Assembly: GCA_023512835.1 (NCBI GenBank)
Contig: CM042085.1
Span: forward strand, 37,526,324-37,590,323
Direction of reading: 5' to 3'
DNA length: 64,000 bases
Source of the DNA: Taxillus chinensis
Taxonomy: Eukaryota > Streptophyta > Magnoliopsida > Santalales > Loranthaceae
The position numbers and the translations under genes were made by a program. Positions 21,119-33,865 of this stretch are shown one piece after another. Numbering within the stretch: position 1 is the stretch's first letter; each line of letters starts with the position of its first letter. Under the pieces are notes generated by a model. It saw only the letters and a program-made list of their open reading frames with translations. It was not told where the DNA came from and made no database searches.

Positions 21119-21817
21119 TGTATCATTCTCTTTTCTTTTATCCGTACTAATCCCAACCTATTGAGACTTTTGTTTCTTTAAGATTATCCTTTTTAAAAGG
21201 GCCACAGTTCGTATTCTCTTTGAAATTTGTCTATATATCTTGTCTAATGTCTCGGATTTGATGTGTTATGGTACTTCCAATTTCTCGACACCAACACAAA
21301 AAAGGAAGCATCTTTTATCAGCACTGGGTTCTCCACGGACTCGCCTCTCGATTATCCCATATATGCTTCACACGGACATATCTTAGTCCGGATTTAAAGT
21401 CGGTTCATTTCCTCCTGCATCTTGAAACTCTCAATCGCGATATACCAAGTATTAGTTTACATCGCGTGTTTTTGAGGAGAAATAATGATGATTCATTAAG
21501 TGCATGTCTCGAGCCCAGCAATTTGTCTTTTCCAATTCCGAAGTATGCCTACAAAATGTCATTAATGAATGGTTAGGATTGCCACCACGTCATCGCTTTA
21601 TCCGACGACACTAACGCATCAAGTCTAATAACATCACATTGTCGGGCAGATCACTAACCATCTCGCATAAACCCGAGACCCGTCGGCTTCCACGGAACTC
21701 GTCCTATTTATATCGCACTCTCACGCACAGCGTGAGGTTACACTTCGATTCTCAAACCCTAAACCCTTGTCAGCTCTCTACATTCCAACGACATTACACC
21801 CTCTCTCTACTCATCCA
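21119..21817 (+). promoter_or_regulatory. Copia-A spacer and internal promoter before the extra ORF
   Basis: Non-coding continuation of Copia-A after Gypsy-1. It aligns with the reverse complement of 48530-49240 in Copia-B. The best conserved part is about 21628-21705 (CAAGTCTAAT, TGTCGGG, ATCTCGC.TAAACCC, AGACCCG, then CACG), ending in a TATA-like TATTTATAT at 21705-21713. A C/T-rich leader runs to the ATG at 21818, about 105 bp downstream. This layout is what a core promoter for a separate mRNA of the extra ORF would look like. Confidence 0.6.
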
Positions 21818-24020
21818 ATGGCATCCAATGCTCTCTATGGTGTTATTCCCGGCCACCTTGTCGACTAGGCCAACATTTATAACCCTCCTGCCTGGCTTGA
21901 AGAGGTTCACACCTTGCTCGCTACCAACAACCTCCTCAACATAGTTTTCGCCCCGTGGACCTCCTTATCTCCGACGTCTTGAAATTCTATCAGATTTTCA
22001 ACTCCAGATCAATCTATCACCTCCGGTGTTCATGGGGAGTCTATCACCATCACTCCCTCGTGTTATTCGTGACATCTTCCATTTCCCTACCGGCATCGAC
22101 TATAGGCCGGCGCTTCCACCATGGCTCGTGCCATGGGGTGCCACACAAAAGTGAAGGAGTACAAGTTGAAATCTTTTGAAGGACCCTATCATTGTGTGGG
22201 TTACTACTCCACCCAGATTTCATCGCTCGCTCACTCGGCTGTGACTCTGCTCCATACGATCTACTTCGGCGATGTACGCAGTTGTTCTAGCAATTGCCTC
22301 TCGACTGGGGCAATTTTCTTTTCCGGGTGATGCGCCAAGAAAACGAAATTCGTCTTTCAAACGAATTCTCTCTCAGATTTTCCGGCAGTCTTCATCTGTT
22401 GCCCTTCGGGGACTTAACTAGTGATCCCCTTCCCGTAACTTTTATTTACGCCATCTTACTTTTGACGGAACGCTCACCATTCACCACCCTCTAATCTCTC
22501 GTGCTGTGCTGTTATCTTGGAACATCAAGACAGTTTTCATTGGAGACCCAGTATAGGCTTGGGTCCCGAGGTTAGTCTGCCCATCAGTCATCCAAAGATC
22601 CGGTCTATTGCCGCTCCGGCACGCTCCCGTAGCTCTCAACACAGCGTCCGTGCTGACCCGTGCCAGTTGTAAGGCCTCTTAGCCACATCATCCCGAGGTA
22701 GTTCCTCAGCCCATTCTCCCGCTGATGCCCCCCGCTCCTATTTCTACCGTCGCTGATGCTGTTGATGCCGCCGCTGATGCTCCCGCACCTATTTCTCCCA
22801 GAATGATGGCGTTGTTGTTGTCCTTGCCAACATTCCTATCGTTCTCGCGGAGGCTTCTCCAGCCCATTCTCCCGATCCCACGGACTACCTAGACCATCTT
22901 CGGCCAGCCTTCGACAAACCGCTAGTTACGCTTGGCCTCGCTCACACTACCGATATCCTTGAATCTACTCTTCGGTGTACTACACTCGACATACCCAAAC
23001 CCCGGAGGTTATGATTGTCTCAGAACACTCGCCTGGCCTTCTTGACACCGTCTCTCGCCCAAAGCCGCACCTGTCGCTGCCGCCTCTCCGGACCTACCCA
23101 CGACGCACGGACTCCTCTCCTCGCTAAGGCTGGTCCCTCCACTCTCGTAGATATTCCTACTTATTAACCTTTAACTGGTCAAAGTGGATCGGCCGCCTCG
23201 CTGCTGTCGCCGACATAGCACCACCCTCTCTTGTTGCCAACTTCTCCGTCCTACGCACACCCGCACCTCCTCCCGTGGGGGAGTCCTCCAAGGCTCCCCG
23301 AATATGGTCTTGGTTGTGCCTCATTTGACACCATTATGTCTGAAGCCGCTCTCTATCCGGCTAGATCGTCTTGCGGAGGACAATCGTACCTGTGCCCAGG
23401 CCATCCGTTTTCGAGTTAATGAAATCGGGGCCCGATTCTTTCTTCTTCTCGCTCCACCTCTCCATGGACCAAAAGTTTGAGATGATAGTCATGGCTATTC
23501 AAGGCTTGTCCGTTCTATACGGATCTTGTCTCATGTCGTAACTCGTCCCTAGCGCCCTCCTCGCTGATCCGCCAAACCGGGAGAGAATTTATCCGATCCT
23601 TCCACTACTACGGTGATGCTCCAAGCAAGCGGCCTGCACTTACCCTTCCTCCGGGCATCCCGGTACCCAAACGTAGCCGCTTCTCCGGATCATCTAGTGC
23701 CGCTCCCGCTCCTTGATCCGTCCCACTCCTCACCGCAGCCCCCTCATCCTCTCGCTCCCCACTCTCCTAAGTCTCCTTCCTCCCATCTTATGCGGAACTA
23801 GACCCAACTAATGCAGGATGGGAGCGCATTTGATGCAATGAGAGCTTATGCAAGCTCTAGTTCCTCTACTCCAACAAAGGTGTTTGTCAATTTTGTCTCC
23901 TTTCTCTCCCGAAGATTTAAGTACCTTACTTTCGAGAGAATGGACAAGTTCACCACCGAGGACATTGACAACTTTACCTTTTAAAAGAAGAGATAAGGCT
24001 ATTCCCTTCCCCGTACCCAG
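21818..24020 (+). pseudogene. Extra ORF of Copia-A (putative plant transposon-protein domain)
   Basis: Starts MASNALYGVIPGHLVD at 21818 in a good context. The reading frame is broken by a stop at 21866 and several frameshifts. In pieces it matches the Copia-B ORF (ALYGV.PGHLVD, NPPAW.EV.LL, ESI.ITP.V.RD..HFP), a pattern I know from proteins annotated as 'putative plant transposon protein' (Pfam Transposase_32, from memory). A long Pro/Ala/Ser-rich middle (about 22700-23800) is followed by a conserved end (FVSFLSRRF, then in another frame KPWKNLTTVLIP, about 24120-24165). It lies in sense between the Copia spacer and the 3' LTR, the place where SIRE-type elements carry an extra or env-like ORF. 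Its function is unknown. Confidence 0.7.
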
Positions 24021-24421
24021 AAATGGCATCTAATTGATATCCTACCTTGTTGGTGTGATAACTATCTTCCTCAAATGGACTACCTACGAGACCCTCATCA
24101 ATCTTAACATTTGAGAACAAGAAGCCATGGAAAAACCTCACAACTGTTCTCATTCCGATAGGATAAGGCACCATTTGAAGTATAATCCTAATCGAATCAT
24201 TTTTTATTGTGCACTAAGGAGCAAAGCTAAGATTAAGGGAGCAAGCAAGAACTAAGATCTTCAAGTATAGTAAGCCTTATGAATCTTAATATAATATTTG
24301 TACTAAGGCTTATCTTGTACTACAGATTCTTATTTTAGTGAAAAAAATTTAACTCGTGTATATCTTGTTGCCTAACCAGATCAGATTACAAAGGGTTTGG
24401 CATATCCATATTGGGGGAGAT
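24021..24421 (+). other. Copia-A 3' end of extra ORF, non-coding tail and PPT
   Basis: Contains the last conserved ORF block in another frame, an AT-rich tail and the polypurine tract TTGGGGGAGAT (24411-24421) abutting the LTR. Confidence 0.75.
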
Positions 24422-25725
24422 TGTTGGATCAAACCTAGAATTTGGATGATGCGGATGAAACCCTTCGTTTAATTTGAGCCAGATGTTTTATGTTTACCCT
24501 AAGTTATTGCAGAAGATAAAACCTTAAACGGGATTTGCACTCAAAGAGCCAAGCAAAGGACAGGATACATAATCCCAATCCGGATCATCGTGAGTGTCGC
24601 CAAAATCACTTGGTACATAACCAAGTCTTCATACGAGTAAGGACCTTCGTGCGACTAAGAAAGTTGCTAAAACGACTAAGGAATTTGAGTTAATTTCTAA
24701 AATAAACTAAGTCAAAAGTTACGAAATGAAGATTCCAGTCTACATCTCGCACGAAGTAAGAAAGATTTATCATGGACCAAGGAAGGAAGACTTATGCGGA
24801 GTAAGGACATGCACATGCGACTAAGGAATCGGACTACACTCCAGCGGAGTAAGGACTTCCCGATACGGAGTAAGGAGTCCATCACTTATTCCCGATACGG
24901 AGTAAGGAACTCAAGGCGGAGTAAGGAAGGCCGATGGGGAGTAAGATCCGAGCCTCTTATTCGGACGGAGTAAGAAAGTGCTACCACTGGTAATAAGGAT
25001 TCCAACACTAACTCACTTGGAGTAAGTAAACACCGACACGAATAAGGATCCGAGCTTTCTTAACATGGAGTAAGGAACCTTATCACAGACTAAGAAGATA
25101 CCGCTTCATTCTATTTAAGCCGCATTCAAGACATCGATTCGTTGCGTCTCGACGAAAGACAAACCCGTTCAAGATCTAAATTGTCTTACATGTGGAACGA
25201 CGCAGACGTGGACAAAGATTTAATTGCAATTGGAATTATGCGATGAAATTCAATACACTTATGATTCCAATATTTCGAGCTCCCATCTCAACAATTAAAG
25301 GGAAAGCTTCCGAGAAAACCTTCAATGCTACACACCCCGGAAAATGCGGTCCAAGATTGTCTCCAGGATTGTCTATAAATACTAAACCTTGTATATTTTT
25401 ATTAGTGCACGCGTACAAGTGTGTGAACCGAGAAATAGAGTTAATGTGTGTATGCATGTACAAGAGCTAAAGGATATTAATTAGCCGGTGTGTGTGTGTG
25501 TGTGTGTGTGTGAGATTGTAAAAAGGAGTGTTGTTGTAATCAATTGGATATGTCGTTCATTTTGTTGTAATTATCAACGTATAATAAAACAAAATACTTC
25601 CACTAATCCGGTTATCTTCCGCATTTGATTATATCATTTTAATCGATTGAGTGTGGTGCCATCGAGTTCGAAGAAAATTTCAAAGAGCCTATTCACCCCC
25701 CTCTCTAGGTTCTCCGGGACCAATA
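24422..25725 (+). repeat. Copia-A 3' LTR
   Basis: Starts TGTTGGATCAAACC after the PPT and ends CCGGGACCAATA, where the family end is ACCAACA (one C-to-T change). U3 (about 24600-25090) holds many copies of CGGAGTAAGGA-like motifs. A TATA box lies at 25374-25380 (TATAAAT), a GT microsatellite at about 25488-25513, and a poly-A signal AATAAA near 25580. It is 1,304 bp and similar along its length to Copia-D's 5' LTR. Confidence 0.93.
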
Positions 25726-27067
25726 GGGACCTTAGCATGGGTGTCATCCCTAAACCATATCATACATATACATAAATCTCATTTTAAAGTATAGTACAAA
25801 CACACATACATACATGTTATTTCCCACATGGGGTTATATCATAGTTTTTATAATCCAACAAAAAAAAATAAACACACACAAGGTCTTCACCTTTGGTGAA
25901 CCTCCCTAGCTCTTGTAAGGACTTAAAACAAACAAAAACAAACACAATAGGAGGGTGAGCAACCACATCTCAAGAGGGATCATGTCTCCTGACCATCGCA
26001 GGACTCATAAACTAGTGTAGGAATGTGTTCATGTAATGCTACATATACATCACCACCTCAATCATGTACCCACATTAAAATCAAAGAAAACCTCCCAGGT
26101 AGTCCTAAACATTGCCTCTCATGCACATAGTATGGCCACTCAGACACAGCAGTTGCCTCTCGAGCACGGGAGCCTCTCGTGCTCGGAACGCTTCTCACCT
26201 CCCCGGTCCCTCAACGGTAGCCTCCCGGAGCTTACCAAAATAGCCTCGCAGGCCCACATAACCACTTGAGTTCACAACTCTATCCCTCGTGTCTTGACCA
26301 AGAGAGAGGATTTTCTAGAAAGTCGCTTTCTTGAAATAAAAAGTCCCGCATTGGCTCCCATATCATAACTAAGATAATTTGTTTTTTGGAGATTTTTCGG
26401 AGAGGTCTAACCTAGGTGCGCAAACGGTCACCTCGGGCCAAAACGGAATTTTTCAGATTTTGCACTAATTCCCATTTTTCACATTTTCAAGGAGTGAAAA
26501 TTTGATTTTCTAATATTTTTCTTTGAATTCAATCGGGGTATTTCGTTATTTACATTGTAACTTAAGTATATACTTGACTTAATAGTTACAATGTAAATAG
26601 TCCTTCGGCACACTACTTCAAGCTTCGTGGACACTCTGCTCTACTTCTAAGCATTCTAGGAACCGCATTTGGTCGACATCGACCACACTAATTGGTTGAG
26701 GTCGACCACATCAATCGCCTGTGTCGACCCCGTCGTCTCTACCGCTCGCACGGGCCTACAACGTGCTATTCATCCGAAAACCAGTCTAGTGACTTCAAAA
26801 AACCCACTTTTAAGCATCAATTCAACCCTAAAATGAGTTCTTAACCCATCCTCGCCCATATTAGGCTAACAAAACAACCTTAATTCGAAAGTTCACAATC
26901 AAAATCGGGTTTCCCAAATTCCAGGGTTCATCACAAAATTCATAAAATCTCCTAATTTTGCATATTAAACATCACATAATGAATAAAAGAGTAAAGAAAT
27001 TCATACCTGGAATGATTCTTGAGGAACAAACAAGTTCAAAAACGCCCAAATCAAAGCCTCCAAGCTT

Positions 27068-27107
<40 letters not shown>

Positions 27108-27517
27108 TTTCCCTCTAAGCTCTCCAATGCACGAACAAAAGAAACGTAACGTGGAAGCTTATCCTTTCCTCTTATTTATATTTTTGTATTTTCTTAAATT
27201 AATAAATCCCAAAAATACTATTTGACCTCCCGGGGTCACGAACTCCAAATTGAGCCCAAGTACAGTCAAAATGCTGAAAATGATGAGTATATCACTATCC
27301 AGATATTTTCTAACCCAATTGACCACCAAATGCAAAGTCAACCAACAAACCCCGAAAAAGTCAACAATTGGGCCACTTGGGGCCCGACCGGGAATCGGGC
27401 TCACTCACAAATAAAACTCTCTATTCAACGCATACGTCATCATACCGATACTCACTTCCCTCGATGTGTCTTCCCTCCCATGGCTATCTCCCATAACCCC
27501 AAACACGGGTCATTACA
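25726..27517 (-). mobile_element. Gypsy LTR, minus strand, truncated at its 3' end
   Basis: On the minus strand it starts TGTAATGACCCGTGTTTGG at 27517 and runs to GGTCCC at 25726, where Copia-A interrupts it before the usual GGGGCGTGACA end. It is the same family as 76-1379: they share the CTAGG/GGTTCACC segment and GAGGCAA-type motifs at about 26100-26230. A CT microsatellite lies at about 27071-27107. No coding region. Confidence 0.8.
27071..27107. repeat. CT dinucleotide microsatellite
   Basis: An uninterrupted CT run inside the minus-strand gypsy LTR, in the position of its transcript leader. Confidence 0.95.
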
Positions 27518-27874
27518 AACATAAATTACGATGATTACAAATCCAGATATTATTTTCATGATGAATACACATGAGCATGTATGATTATTCATGTAGCCCT
27601 TTCATAATAAATATTCATTGAGGCATTGAGTTTATTTTAAACCCTATAGTTATCTTTTAAATTTAATTAAATATGACTCTTGATTTTGATTTTAGTGCTT
27701 CATAAATTTTCAACCTTTTAGGGATTCTTATATAAATATTGTTCTCAATAATTTATATAAGTATACTGTAACAACGTCCATTAAAAAAAATTAAAATATT
27801 TTTAAACACTACAAGGTTAATTACATAGTAGAAATGTTATTGTATCTATAACTAAAATATATGTTTCTTATGAT
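27518..27874. other. AT-rich intergenic DNA
   Basis: No ORF, repeat or promoter that I can support; flanks the gypsy LTR and the hAT-like element. Confidence 0.6.
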
Positions 27875-28741
27875 CAAGGCCGGCCCCAAGGCTAGGCAAG
27901 TGAAGCCTATTCCTTGGGCCCCCAAACCCGAGAGTGTAAACTTGGTCACCCATCGAGACCGGCTCATGCTACCCATTTGTTTACTAATGATGGTTTTGGT
28001 CATGCTGTTGAGGAGCATGTGATATACGACCCTCGGTAGTAGCGTGCGGTGAGAATCTCGGGGAACGGGATGGTTTGTTGAAGCTACAAAGATCCATACA
28101 CAGCGTGGATGTGGGTGTGCTTTCTATTGCAATGTTAATCGCCGCATGTAGAAATGAAAAATCCAATTGACAAGGGAGTTTAGGGACATGTAGAAATGAA
28201 AATTCCAATTTCTACATGAGTTGTGCTAGTTGCCATCTTTAACTTATCAGCCAAATTCAAGTCTCATATTTGCAATTCATTTTTGCTTTTCATTGTCAAT
28301 CCGAATGAGTTATTTCACATTCGTATAATACATCAATGTATTTATTGGGTCCGGCATATCCTGGGTTTGTCGTGTGAATCGTAATCGTGTCTCATTGTTT
28401 GGATCGACTATTGGCGTTTTATAATTTTTAGTTTTATTAAAATTGAATTATGATTCTATGAATGGTTATGGATGATTGATAATAATTTAAAATTTTTAAT
28501 TTTAATTTTTGTTTAGAAGTTATGAATTTATGAATGATTATTTATTTAAATAATTGAATAATTAATCAGAAATTATATTTGTTTCTTAATTTTATGTTGT
28601 TATTAAAATTATAGTAAAACAATAATAACAATAATAAATTAATAATTTAATATGTAATTATAAATATTATTATCGTTTTAAAATTATAAGAGATAAGTTA
28701 AACTCTCGCTTTGGACCTCCAAAACCTCGGGGCTAGCCCTG
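27875..28741. mobile_element. hAT-like non-autonomous DNA transposon
   Basis: Imperfect terminal inverted repeats, CAAGGCCGGCCCCAAGG on the left and (reverse complement) CAGGGCTAGCCCCGAGG on the right. Flanking 8-bp direct repeats are CTTATGAT (27867-27874) and CATATGAT (28742-28749), with one mismatch; 8 bp is the hAT target duplication length. The 867-bp interior has no transposase. Confidence 0.8.
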
Positions 28742-29245
28742 CATATGATTGAGAAAAACCATGTGCAATTAAATTAGCCTTGCATGTTACCATCTCCTTT
28801 TTTTTTTTTCATTTCTCTTACCCACAAAACCCATTTATAACCTATGAGTTTCACCTGCCATTTTTAACCAAAAAAAAAAAAATGAATGTCAAACCACGCA
28901 CTTGCCTTTGGAAAGTGCAACTCTTTAACTAGTATAATAATTAACAACTAGTATAATAATTTTTTCCAACCCTCTATGAAAATATAAAAAAATTTCCAAC
29001 CCTCGGCCCCTCAAAAGTTTTTTCCAACACATTATAATTAGTTCCCTGCGTGTGATAACAGAATCAAACGCGTCTAAAACGCTACTTTACCAACCGGTTC
29101 ATACGGTATGATAATGAGAGGGGCATTTCCGTGATTCTGTACCGATACCAGCGGTAAGTTCCCTGTTAACCGAAACGAAACAAACGAGTCGGGGAACCTC
29201 ATGACTCAATCCTGACTCGCTTTTCCGACTCAACCAACCAACACA
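28742..29245 (+). other. Upstream region of the p24 gene
   Basis: AT-rich host DNA with poly-T and poly-A runs (about 28798-28810, 28868-28881) and a local repeat of ACTAGTATAATAATT (about 28930-28960). No convincing TATA box close to the start codon; the promoter may be TATA-less. Confidence 0.5.
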
Positions 29246-30702
29246 ATGACGGGCGAGCTCAAGCTCGCGATCCCCATCCTCTGCCTCCTCGCCTTGTTGG
29301 TCGCAGTTCAATCCCTGCACATGGACCTCCAATCCGGCAGCACCAAATGCGTATCGGAGGACATCAAATCCAACGCCATGTCTGTCGGCCACTACGCCGT
29401 CGTCAACCCCAACGAAGGCTATCCCATGCCCGACACTCACCGGATCACAGTTCGGGTACGTCCCAAGCATGCTCTTTCGTGGTCTTCCGTGGCCACAATG
29501 CTCTGTTTTTTGTTTTTTGTTTTCGTTTTGGGCGCAGGTTGTTTCGCCGCATGGGAACAGTTTCCACGACGGCGAGGATGTTCAAGCGGGCGAGTTCGCG
29601 TTCACGGCAGCAGAGGGAGGCGATCATATGACGTGCTTCTGGGTGACGGATCATGCGCCTAAGATTTCCGTGACCGTTGATTTCGATTGGAAGACCGGCG
29701 TTGCCGCTAAGGACTGGTCCAACGTTGCCAAGAAAGGGCAGATCGAGGTAATATTCCGCTTGGGTTGCTGTGTCTCACTCCTTCGATGGCTTTTGTTTTT
29801 GTTTGATATCATTTATCATTTTAGTTGTAGATTCAGATGTGAAGTTTGAAATGGTGAAGTGGGCATATCACAACTGTAGTCGTAAAGACTAAGACGTAGT
29901 TCTCATTGGTGCTGAAGATTCTTCAAGCACTGTCTTTTGTTGTTGGGTTTATAGTGACTGGCTCAGACATAAATGCATAAAATATCAAGAAGATTTAGAG
30001 ATTCGAGACAAGCATTCCTTGATCAGAGCCTTATAAGGCTCTTGTTCATATAATAACCTCCTGTTCCATTAGATTTTATCACTAATTCATGCCATATGAA
30101 TTATAACAAGGTGCTAGCCTGCTAGGACTGGTGGGGCAATTCACCTTCTCACAAATGTCAGAATTTCCAAATGGAATTGGATGTGATCATATACATTGTG
30201 CTATGCAGTAGATGTTAGTGTGAAGTCTATGAAAATCTAGTTTTATCCATGGCAAAACATGCTTCCATGTTATATGACCAGAGGTTGTGAAGCCAACTAT
30301 TGCTCGTTGAGTGACGACATTGCTTTTCTCTTACTGTCCCAGAGTATGGAACTTGAGCTCAAGAAGTTGTACCTGTCAGTCTCAACTATTCATGACGAAA
30401 TGTTCAATCTTCGGGTGAGGTAGGTCAACAATAGCTTCTTATCCATAAAATAATCATGTTTATGTAGTAGTCTCTTGCTGCTGTTGAATTCTCATCATTG
30501 CAACTTTTGTGTGCCGTGAGGCCTTTCAACTTTCCTTTACGTGCCTGTTTCTCCTAGGGAGGAAGAAATGAGATTGCTTAACAGAGCAACCAACTCGAAA
30601 ATGGCCACTTTTAGTTTCTTCTCCCTCGTGGTTTGTTTGTCTGTCGCTGGTTTGCAACTGTGGCATCTTAAGACGTTTTTTGAGAGGAAGAAGCTCCTCT
30701 AG
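29246..30702 (+). CDS. p24-delta family cargo receptor (EMP24/GP25L)
   Basis: Four exons: 29246-29455, 29538-29747, 30343-30419 and 30558-30702, all with GT-AG introns and a continuous frame of 213 codons, the normal length of plant p24-delta proteins. Residues 1-23 are a signal peptide. The lumenal GOLD domain has the two conserved cysteines (Cys35 in TKCVSEDI, Cys103 in MTCFW) and FDWKTGV. A heptad-like helix follows (MELELKKLYLSVSTIHDEM, NLRVREEEM). One membrane segment (about 181-203) precedes the cytosolic tail KTFFERKKLL, which has the diaromatic and dilysine sorting signals. The family acts in COPI/COPII vesicles between ER and Golgi. The donor AG|GTAGGT for exon 3 was chosen because it restores the conserved REEEM; an earlier GT would shift the frame. 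It appears intact and functional. Confidence 0.95.
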
Positions 30703-30884
30703 TTTTGAAGTTGGCTGAGATTCGTTTAGGCTTCAACAATGGAGGTTTGTCAACCAGCCAAAATCGTTCAGCTATCTCAAGCAGGAAGTTTTTTGTTCTA
30801 GTTCTAGAAGCACTGAACGGCAAGGCTGCTTTTTTAATTTATTATTATTATTTCCTTCTTGTCTTTTGAATTACTTCAAATGAA
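30703..30884 (+). other. p24 3' untranslated region
   Basis: T-rich sequence after the stop codon with no clear single poly-A signal. Confidence 0.5.
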
Positions 30885-31135
30885 CAGTCCTCAAAAATAT
30901 TTTTGCAACTCCACAAATTGTATGGTCTTTGTAGAACTAAGATGCAGCAACTTGACCTCAGTTTTGCTAAATTAAAACCGATAATTTGTATTACAAGATC
31001 CCCAATGCTTCACCACTGTCATCTACTAAAAAAATCGACCGCACTTCAGCCTAGTTAGTATTGTAGGTTTAAGTTCCTATGCCCTAGAAAACTTCAGGAC
31101 TATATTCTTGCATTGCATTGACTTGGCTAATAGAA
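30885..31135 (+). repeat. Duplicated 3' flank of p24, copy 1
   Basis: Matches 31848-32110 at roughly 85% by eye: shared CAAAAATATTTTTGCA, CAATGCTTCACCACTGT, TTGTAGGTTTAAGTT and GGACTATATTC in the same order and orientation. Confidence 0.85.
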
Positions 31136-31847
31136 TAAAGAAAATAAAACCACTGAAAATAACAAATGGCTGTTTTTTTTTACTTGAAAAATGAAATAAT
31201 TAATATTTTATTATTTCTAATTTTATGTTTGCTGTACTAGAAAATATCTATTATATTTTAAAAATAAAAAAAAATATGCAAAAGAAATATACCCCAACGA
31301 TCTTTTACTCAATAAACTAAAATTAAAAGAATGAAAACAAAATCTATATTGTTTAACTTCCACACTAGCATGGCTATGAATAGCAATGAGATGGGGCGGA
31401 TCAAGTAGTAAATGAACCTGTCTCGGGTGAGTTTGAGGCGGGACTAACAAGTGCAGTAGGTTGGGACGAGATATGTATTTTAAGCTAATACTATTTAAAA
31501 ATCTTGAAAAAGTCGAAATGGATGGGTTAGTCAAGAGGGGATTTGATTATCCTTACACAAATGGTCAAGAATTGGAGTTATTCTCCTAACGAGTTTAAGG
31601 CGGTAAAACCAGTTTCTGTCTCAAACAAGAGGGACTTGTTTAGATCGACCTTCTCTCGCAAGGTGACGAACTGCTGTATGAGTATAAATTATCATCTCAT
31701 GACAGATGGTATTAGAGCAATCTAGCATGTATCCTAGAAACTCATAGAGTACTCTCGCAATCAATTAGCATGGTCAGCCAATACCCATATGCTCACCCCA
31801 TTGTCTCTTTGGGTTAGGATGGATATCAGGTAAAAATATTAGAATGA
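31136..31847 (+). other. Non-coding DNA with an isolated PBS-like site
   Basis: AT-rich, no gene. At 31701-31718 GACAGA is followed by TGGTATTAGAGC, one base from the initiator-Met PBS, suggesting a scrap of an LTR element's 5' junction between the two duplicated flanks. Confidence 0.45.
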
Positions 31848-32110
31848 ATAGTTTTCAAAAATATTTTTGCAGCTTCACAAATTGCATTGTCTTGTACAAC
31901 TAAGATGCAAAAACTTGAACTCAGTTTTGTTAAATTAAAACCAATCATTTGTATCACAAAATCTCCAATGCTTCACCACTGTTATGTTATCTACTAAAAA
32001 AATACCTGCACATCAACCTAAATAGTATTTGTAGGTTTAAGTTTGGAGTTTCTGTGGCCAAAAAAACTTTGGTAACTGAAGGACTATATTCCTACATTGA
32101 ACAATATTAG
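31848..32110 (+). repeat. Duplicated 3' flank of p24, copy 2
   Basis: Second copy of the 30885-31135 segment, about 960 bp downstream, with small insertions. Confidence 0.85.
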
Positions 32111-32127
32111 AACCCAAAGGCAATAAG

Positions 32128-32345
32128 CACTACAAGAAAATAGGTTTTAATGACATTGTTTTATACCCTTTTATCAACACTTTCTAAAAGTGTCATTAAA
32201 AATATAATAAAATGATACTTTAAAAAAAGTGTCATTAAATAGAAAAACATTATTGACTCTTTTTAAAAAGTGTCATCGGTTATTACTAATAACAACGTTT
32301 TGTGACAATGTCGTCAAATAATTTTCAATGCTGATAATTTTTGGC
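32128..32345 (+). mobile_element. CACTA transposon terminus
   Basis: Starts with CACTACAAGAAAA, the diagnostic plant CACTA terminal inverted repeat, and carries several subterminal AAAGTGTCATTAAA-like repeats. The opposite terminus (TTTTCTTGTAGTG) was not found in the next 2 kb, so it is a partial or diverged element. Confidence 0.85.
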
Positions 32346-32497
32346 AGTGCAAAATTTTCGATCACCTAATAATTTACGCTCTAGCTCCATTTTCCATTTT
32401 TTGGTTTGTGCTCAAATGAAATCCCTAACACTAAATTTTTGACGAATACATTGATCATCAATTCCTACTTCTCTAATTACCTATCCAGACAAAGACT

Positions 32498-33865
<1,368 letters not shown>

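Noticed and set aside
29099..29654. Other-frame and minus-strand ORFs over p24 exons 1 and 2
   Set aside because: Shadows of the p24 coding exons; they do not respect splice sites or conserved residues.
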